Positions 57,621 to 64,000 of a stretch of DNA of 64,000 nucleotides are shown piece by piece. How positions within the stretch are numbered: position 1 is the first letter of the stretch; each line of letters opens with the position of its first letter. The notes below the pieces were generated by a model that worked only from the letters and a program-made list of their open reading frames with translations, was not told the DNA's origin and did not search any database. The stretch is from NCBI GenBank assembly GCA_036346405.1, contig CM070558.1, forward strand, positions 620,001 through 684,000. The letters run 5' to 3'. The translations under genes were made by a program, and so were the position numbers. Source of the stretch: Phyllostachys edulis. Taxonomy: Eukaryota > Streptophyta > Magnoliopsida > Poales > Poaceae.

Positions 57621-57730
57621 GATGTTGCAGCCATTGTCCGGTGATGTTGCATCCGTTGTCCGGTGATTTTGCAACTGTTATCCAAAAATATTGCAACCGT
57701 TATATAGAGATGTTGTATTTTTGGATCGTA
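57621..57730. repeat. 22-bp tandem repeat
   Basis: Five units start at 57621, 57643, 57665, 57687 and 57709. The first two are near-identical (GATGTTGCAGCCATTGTCCG and GATGTTGCATCCGTTGTCCG) and the rest diverge progressively. Confidence 0.75.
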
Positions 57731-58059
57731 CGATGGGAGGCTTCTACCTGTACGTCCGATTCCTAGATGTTCCCTTGTTGTAAAGTTTGGGCAAGTGTCC
57801 ATGCATATCATGTCCTGTCCTGAACAACGAACAATATATCACTGGTTGTGACGTCTATCTATCTGCTGGAAGAAATTTCAGACTCGTTATTAGTCACAGG
57901 CTGTGCTGTCTCTGCTGAATAATTAAATGAAACATCACTGGTTTATGCAATCAATTATACCCGATCGATTATCTAGCCAGGCGAGACAACGCTGAAGGCA
58001 GCTGAAGAATTAACGGTCCAACACCATCCTATTGGAGTACGCAAACCAGTCACAAATAC

Positions 58060-58200
58060 ATATCTACATATCGTTTCGAATATCGATACGGTCTCCAAAA
58101 CATAACTTTGACTACTAATCTATATTATAATATATTTATAAAACCCAATAAAATTATAATATTGTGAAAGTAATTTTCGAAACCGTGGAGACCATGGCTA
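58060..58200. mobile_element. MITE-like AT-rich segment with inverted ends
   Basis: A left GTTTCGAATATCGATACGG, GGTCTCCAAAA end pairs loosely with the reverse complement of the right end, GGTCTCCACGGTTTCGAAAA. The AT-rich middle (ACTTTGACTACTAATCTATA) looks like a common grass MITE. The boundaries are approximate. Confidence 0.4.
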
Positions 58201-59499
58201 GATGATCTTAATCTTAGTGTGTTGATCAATTGTCAATAGTATCGAGGTGTTTGGAGAAGCCCTCATTTTTGAAAAGTTCAGCTGACTATCAGGTCAGAGG
58301 CGGTTTGACTGACCCTGTGGGCGATTGGATTGGCTGGTGACTAGTGGTCTGACCAGCCTTGGGTTGGCGGTCAGACCGACCACATGCGGCGGTTAGACTG
58401 GCCGAAAATGGAAAAGGTGAATTTTTGGAATCAGCCAAAAATTATGTGTGTAGAAAGGTGAGATAATGTGTTTGCACTTGGTATCATTGAAAATGAAGTT
58501 TCAAGGAAAAACTAGATAGAGTTTGAAATTTTCAAAGAGAGTGCAAATCCAAGACTTAGGAAGATTTCTTAAGTCCCAGGTGGTCAGACCGGCCAGGTGG
58601 CGGTCTAGCCGGTAGCCTAGCAGTCTGACCAGCTAGAGTGTGTTCATGCGTCAGGAAGGCCGTGAATTTCATGGAATTGGACAAAGTCATGAGTTTCATT
58701 GTATAGGTGTTGCATGATGCATGTTTTGGCTAGCGTGGATCAAGTTGCGAAGAACTTATGTTCGGGATCAATTTCTTGGTCTATTATTGTGCAGGTGGCT
58801 TAGAGTCAATGATGGTCAACGGCGAGGATGATCGAGACTATGCTAGGAGAGCCGAGATCCAGAATGATCAAGGATACTAGGTGAAGTGATTGGACTTAAA
58901 TATGGCGCAAGATGGATAAGAATGACCGAACGAAAAGTTCAGTGCGACAGATTGCATCAAGGGGTTTGGGGTCGATGGAAGTGTCATGATGGTTCCGGTG
59001 AGAGTCGGATGGGAGAGACTTGCCGACATAAAGAGAGTCATCGATCAACCTACACGTGACAAAGCAGTGGATTACTTCACCACGATTGGACTCGGTCTTC
59101 GGAGAAGGACCGAGAAGGGGTATTTTGGTATCTTCGTTAAAATATTGGGTGATGACTTTGGAGAAACTGCGGTGTAAAATGGCGCAAAGAGAGACGGTTT
59201 AGGTCAAGAGAAGATAAAGATCACGAAGAGATGGATTCGGAAGACCCGATTCGTCATCTACTTTGACAAGCGTACGTGAGTGTAGACCCATCTGTGTGTA
59301 AGCTTAACGGGCACCCGATAAGATTCTCTCTAGACCTATCCTCCACTATAAAAGAAAGAGGTGTAGGATTTGCACCTAGAACCCTTCCAAAAGAGAAACC
59401 CTAATTTGTTATTTGGGGAAAGTGGAAATAGAGGAGGCTAGGGTTTGAGGGAGATGGATTGATTGAGTACTCAAGTGTTGAATTTTGGTCTTCCATGGT

Positions 59500-60599
59500 T
59501 GTAACAGTCCGTTTTCGAACGTAAATAGTATTTACATTTGATTCTTGGATTTTAATCTATAATTCAAATTACCTTGTAATTGCAAAACCTTAGCTTCTAC
59601 CTAAGTTCAAATTTGAGTTTTGAACCTCCTTGCAATTCCCAGATTCAAAATTCAAATGTGAATTCATCTTTTCAAATTTGGGCTTCGCCTCATCCTGACC
59701 CTCCTCTCTTTCTTGGGCTCAGCCCACATCCCCCTTGGGCCCCCGGCCCATTCCCCCTCTCCTTTTGGCCCACCCAGCCTAGCCCCCTGCCTGCCCCTTT
59801 CTTTCCCCACACCCGAGCTCCCTTCCTGCCTTCTTCTTTCTCACCCGGCTAGGTCACGCCCACACCACCTGGTCAGGCGCTCTGCCGTGCCCCACACCGC
59901 TCCTCTAGCTCCGCTTGCATCACCCACATGCCCCAGCCTCCAAAGTCACCGCTGTCGTCAGCCTCTCCTCGCCTTGTCCTGTCTCCACCGCTTAGATCTG
60001 GTTACGCACTGACCAGACGCTACCTTTGGTCGGCCGTGTCACTCGTGCCGAGCGCCTGTGTCACCCGCGTCGCCTCCCAGTCGCTCCGCCACCTGCCTCG
60101 ACCCCTCCAAGTCGTCGCCGCTCCATCCCATGTCAGTGCCACCCAGAACGCGCCCGCCGCTCCCGCCGTCTCGCCCATGCCGTGCCCCCTCAGGACCTTG
60201 TGAGCCCCAACGGCTCCACTCTCCTCCCCGGCTATAAGAGAGGCCCCTGTGCCCTTCTTGGACCTCCCCACTTCACCCCCTCCTGGTGAATTCTCCAAAG
60301 AAAGCGCCCGCAGAACCGCAGCACCCCTAGTCGCTTGCCTGTGGAGAGATGTTTCTCTCACCCTTTGCTTCCGTTGTCGCTTCCGCTTTTGTAATGTAAT
60401 GATTTGGCCTGTTTGGCCCTTATTGTAAAGCATGACCCGATGCGGTCTATGTAAATTCTGATGTGTTAATTAATGAATGGTTTGTTTCACGACATGTATG
60501 AATTGATTCAGTGATGTATCTGTGAGTGCTATCTACAGATCCAAGGAATAGCACAATGTTTTCACAGACGATTTGGATTTACGAAATCTGGGTCCGACA
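59500..60599. mobile_element. Solo LTR, 1.1 kb
   Basis: It begins TGTAACAGTCC and ends GGGTCCGACA, with the perfect 5-bp target duplication ATGGT at 59495-59499 and 60600-60604. The centre (59690-60300) is C-rich and gives open frames on both strands, which are not taken as genes. A TATA-like CTATAAGAG near 60231 may be the LTR promoter, implying plus orientation. Confidence 0.88.
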
Positions 60600-60857
60600 A
60601 TGGTAGAGTGGCTATAAACCAAGAATCTCTTGAATCAATCCAAACAAGATTTACCCTACGATGAGTTCTATCTTGTTCTTGCCCTCTCTTTGATGCCTTT
60701 GGGATTTTATGTGTTCCTTTGTTTTTTTCTTGTGTATTTTGTTGTGATCTAGCTTGTTAGGACATGTGAGAATTGATCTAGGGTCATCTTGACCATCATC
60801 CACCCACGAACAAGTTTTTGGATTTAAGTTTGAATTTCTTCGATTCTTGTACCTTCT

Positions 60858-62648
60858 TGTAACATCCCAAAAACCATATTTTGGGAAAGTATAGTGAAAA
60901 TAAATGGAAGAATAATTTTGAACATGTTTATGTGTGGGAAAACTATTTTTAGCATGATTTTGAACCTTTGCATAAATCAAATAGTGAATTTACATGCAAA
61001 TAGCAACTTGATAGAATTTTTTAGAAAGTCACAAAACAGATAAAATCCTAAAAAATTCACATAAGGAACCATACTGTGTTATAAGACTTCACAAAAATGT
61101 TCATTATTTTTGGAGCCTGTTTGTTATGTTTAGAAATTTGTACAACAATCAGCTAGTTTAAAATTTTGAAAACTCAATTCGAATTCCCACCAAGCCAAAT
61201 GGGCCGAATTGGCTTGGCCCAATTCCTTCGCATATAGATGATGTCAATTTGTGTATTTCGAGTGTGAATATTGCACAAATGCTTAGCTGGGCTCTAGATT
61301 TACTACAATTTGAAAATGGATGAAATGTTGAAATGAATTAGGGAGATTTTGAAATATTGATCCAGAGGGTTTTACCTTTGTTAATTTGTATAAAAATAAA
61401 AAAGAAAAAAACTTAGTTTGTGACGCGGGCGAGTTATATTATAATCCGAGGAGTGTAGGAGGTGTATCACAAGTAAATAGGGGGAGATCCTCGTCCAGAT
61501 CAATTAAGGACCGAACACTGATGAATCATATCTAAGCCTAAGCATACAACTACATGTGCTAGTATGAGACGACCTTACCTAATTAAGTCATCGAAAACTA
61601 GCCTTGCATGTTAGTAGGTTGGAGTAGTGCGAGCATGTGTGATTGCTCAAAGGGACTCCCTTCACCGAGGCATTGGGAACAAAGCTTGCCAACACAACAG
61701 TGAATGCCTCACTGAGTCAGAGGTGTACCTAGGTAAAGTGAGGATGTTCATTCACTGGGCTAGTGCAAAATTAGGACTAGATGATGTAACGGCTTCAATA
61801 CGTGCTCTAGACTGCATACTATAATGTTGTGTGCGGTGGCATCTGAGAATTTGTATGCTGTAAGTAAAGTTGTACACCTTTGCAGAGTGTAAATCTATTT
61901 AACTAGTCGTGCCCGTGGTCATGAGTGTTCTTAGTGGCGCCTCATCGGGTATAGTCTCTATTTTTGTGAAAACGGTTTTGTTGGGAAATGATGGGATGAT
62001 TGATTTGTGTGAGTGTCATGTCTATGACTGAGAATAAAATATTGATCGCAGCCGAGGAGGGCTATGCTTTTGTTCTTATATGGGTTACAAGCTTGTTTTT
62101 CCATTATCGGTCAATTGCTTTTGCAAATTCCGTTGCAAACTATTACATATCGGTATTGAAAATAAAACTTGCTTAATGCTGAAAATACCTTTTAGAGTAG
62201 AGCATTTTTCTTTGATAGCCTTGCATGTATTATTATGCTGCGTTACACTATAAGTCTTGCTGAGTACAAAATGTACTCAATCTTGTTTAAAAATTGTTGT
62301 TCAGAGTATGAAGATGAACCAGTTCCGGACGACGACGGGTCTTTGTAAAGCTTAGTCCTTGTCGGTTGCCTGTGGGATTGGATGGGCATAGCGCTGGACT
62401 ATTTTGGTTTATTTACTATGCTTTTTGCTACACTCTGTTGTTACTCGAGTTTTATTTGGTCGTCGGCCTTTGTAATGTAAATTCGTTATGTATCGTTTAA
62501 GGTTAAGTCCTTTTGTAATCTTGTTGTATGTATGAAATATGTATGGAAGTGATTATCAATATTGTGGATGTGTCTACTAGCCGCTGATCATGGGACTAGT
62601 ACGGTACATACACGAGGGCTTCGGGTATTCAAAACCCTGAGTTCGGCA
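60858..62648 (+). mobile_element. Solo LTR copy B of the Del-like family, 1.8 kb
   Basis: It begins TGTAACATCCC and ends GAGTTCGGCA, with the perfect 5-bp target duplication CTTCT at 60853-60857 and 62649-62653. Its last ~1.3 kb matches LTR copy A (25762-28467), including the conserved palindrome block (61861-61928) and the GGACTAGTACGGTACA end. It is shorter than copy C and lacks the long 5' part. Confidence 0.9.
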
Positions 62649-63015
62649 CTTCTTGACCCCATTCAAGAAATTTGTGGAACCTTTGCTTTAATCCTCCCGA
62701 TCGTCGATTGGAATAGGTTCCTGACCTTCTTGATGAGCTATGGTTGAAATCTCCAGGGGATTTGGATCTCAGAATCAAATGTTAGATCGATTTGATATCA
62801 TCGTGGGTTGCTATCCCTGCAGCCGGCGGTCAGACCGCATCTCAGGCGGTCAGACCAACCACCCAGCGGTCAGACCGGCCAGGTCTTGGGGTTCAGACCG
62901 GCTAGGTGGGTTTTGCCTCAGGGATTTTCGGTTTCAATGCAAGACTTCCGCCGTGCTTGTGTTTGTGATCTTTATAGCTTCAATAGCTACTGAAGTGAAG
63001 AAAAAGTTGAATACC

Positions 63016-64000
63016 GTCGGGGTTAGAAAAGTGAAGATGCTCCTGTTCACACGCCCCCTCTCCTCTCGTCACTCTGTCGGTCCAACAGAGACAAATGTAT
63101 ACATATACTTTTCATGTATCCAATCTAAATATTTCAAAATATTTCGATAGTTAAAGTTTCTAAAGTTTGACCGCAAGCATCTCGGAGGGATATGTATTTG
63201 TGACGGGAGGGAGTACTGTACATCACGCAGCCGTTGGGTTCTGAACATTGTGATGCTTGTACTAGTATTTTTTATGGGACCAATTTTGATTCTGATCTTT
63301 ACCAAGTATAAAAGCAATCGCAGTGACAATCAGGGGGGTCTTTGGTAAGGAAAATGGATGAGATCAATAAGTAATTTTCAAGTTCTTTCTCGTTGAGTAG
63401 CTAGCCACTTGATTTTTTACTGTGCATCCGACAGAAGATATCAAAACGCAGCACTACATAACCAATTTTGCCTTGTCAGTAGAGACATTGCAGGGAACTT
63501 CACCGAAACTCAGAAAAGAGTACTACATTCAATTCATTTAGGGTTGTTACTTGTTACACAGTCACACATGCATGTATTTGGGAGTCAAATTCTACACCAG
63601 GCATCTGCCACAACAACATGGTGCCAATAGATGGAGTACGAGCTATCCGGAGTTGCAGAACTACGCCAAAAATGTCCAAGGATCTATGTAAAAAGTAAAG
63701 TTTAAGGACAACTAATTAATTGATCAGGGTTGACTAACAATTAATCTAAACTACTAACATGTTGGAAATAATAGTCACAAAAAAAATCAAATTTGTACCC
63801 CCCCCCCCCCGGCGCTCTGCAGTATTTATCTTCCGGCAGGAAGTTGACTAACATTATGTGCAAATCATCCAGCATAGCAGGGCACTACATTAGCAACCGG
63901 GCATTTTCTCTAATTAAAGATTTTTCAAATGACTCGGCATCTTGTCAAGTCGTAATTCATCCCCCCTTATAATGTGCAGAAGCACAAAGCTGCATGCCTA
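63016..64000. other. Right-edge sequence without a recognised gene
   Basis: It holds a MITE fragment (63090-63228) and a 13-base C run (63798-63810). The segment from about 63400 to 64000 looks like non-repetitive host DNA and could be the 3' untranslated end of a minus-strand gene entering from the right, but nothing in it identifies one. Confidence 0.35.
63090..63228. mobile_element. MITE-like fragment
   Basis: Read on the minus strand from TACTCCCTCCCGTCACAAAT it passes through TTTAGATTGGATACATGAAA and matches the fragment in GA2ox intron 2 (33172-33285). Confidence 0.55.

Larger units (their letters stand above)
56711..58240. other. Downstream region with repeat fragments
   Basis: No confident gene. 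From about 57100 to 57600 the sequence is GC-rich with open frames on both strands (57158-57622 plus, 57070-57696 minus), but they overlap, look low-complexity and match no family. A 22-bp tandem repeat follows (57621-57715) and an inverted-repeat MITE-like stretch lies near 58060-58200. Confidence 0.4.
58240..63015. mobile_element. LTR-like element of unidentified family, interrupted by two solo LTRs
   Basis: Motifs of the form CGGTCAGACCGGCC recur on both sides (58300-58620 and 62820-62915). A TATA-like ACTATAAAAG at about 59344 is followed by a plausible transcribed leader. Removing the solo LTRs at 59500-60599 and 60858-62648 joins about 1.9 kb of continuous host sequence. The end positions are guesses, since no terminal duplication was found. 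The frame at 58986-59177 is short and unrecognised. Confidence 0.4.

Noticed and set aside
57070..57696. Overlapping plus and minus frames of 154 and 208 codons
   Set aside because: Proline/alanine-rich low complexity in a GC-rich repeat-like block, with no matching family or plausible gene structure.
59580..60433. Several proline-rich frames around a C-rich centre
   Set aside because: They lie entirely within a solo LTR with clear ends and target duplication.

Overview
The window is plant nuclear DNA, most probably rice (Oryza). The evidence is spliced genes with GT-AG introns and GC-rich grass-type exons, Ty3/gypsy elements of the Tat and Del/Tekay lineages, a CACTA element, a hAT element and several small MITE-like elements. 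A C20-type gibberellin 2-oxidase gene lies beside a cluster of class III peroxidases, an arrangement that recalls the top of rice chromosome 7S (OsGA2ox5 and its peroxidase neighbours). That placement is from memory and was not checked.

Left part (1-28467): a stack of nested transposons. The outermost layer is a long LTR of a Del-like family, of which only the 3' part is visible (copy A, 25762-28467). A minus-strand Tat-lineage gypsy element (1-25761, running off the left edge) sits inside it. That element carries two further insertions: a non-autonomous hAT element (3058-4922, 8-bp target duplication) inside its reverse transcriptase, and a complete Del/Tekay element (8662-24760, 5-bp target duplication GGACG) inside its gag. 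The Del element has LTRs of about 5.47 kb, longer than its own interior, each holding a degenerate ~80-bp array with palindromic cores.

Gene island (about 28.9-41.8 kb): a GA2-oxidase gene in three exons (32005-33832), then two plus-strand class III peroxidase genes (36824-37962 and 39961-41161). A third peroxidase (55257-56710) lies in the same orientation, separated by an 11.7-kb solo LTR (copy C, 41824-53506, target duplication ACAGA). Copy C itself holds a 4.4-kb solo LTR (copy D, 43593-48016) and a 3.0-kb CACTA element (48833-51858). Without this insertion the peroxidases would be a tight tandem trio with about 2-2.4 kb between genes. The third gene is unusual: the distal catalytic histidine is replaced, and the protein ends in a hydrophobic tail like a GPI-anchor signal.

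Right part (about 56.7-64 kb): repeat-rich DNA. An LTR-like element of unidentified family with CGGTCAGACCGGCC motifs (about 58.2-63.0 kb) contains two well-bounded solo LTRs (59500-60599, TSD ATGGT; 60858-62648, TSD CTTCT). No confident gene was seen in the last kilobase.

The host genes are functionally separate: gibberellin inactivation by the oxidase, and secreted cell-wall heme peroxidases. Every assignment here comes from reading the sequence and family knowledge; no database search was run.
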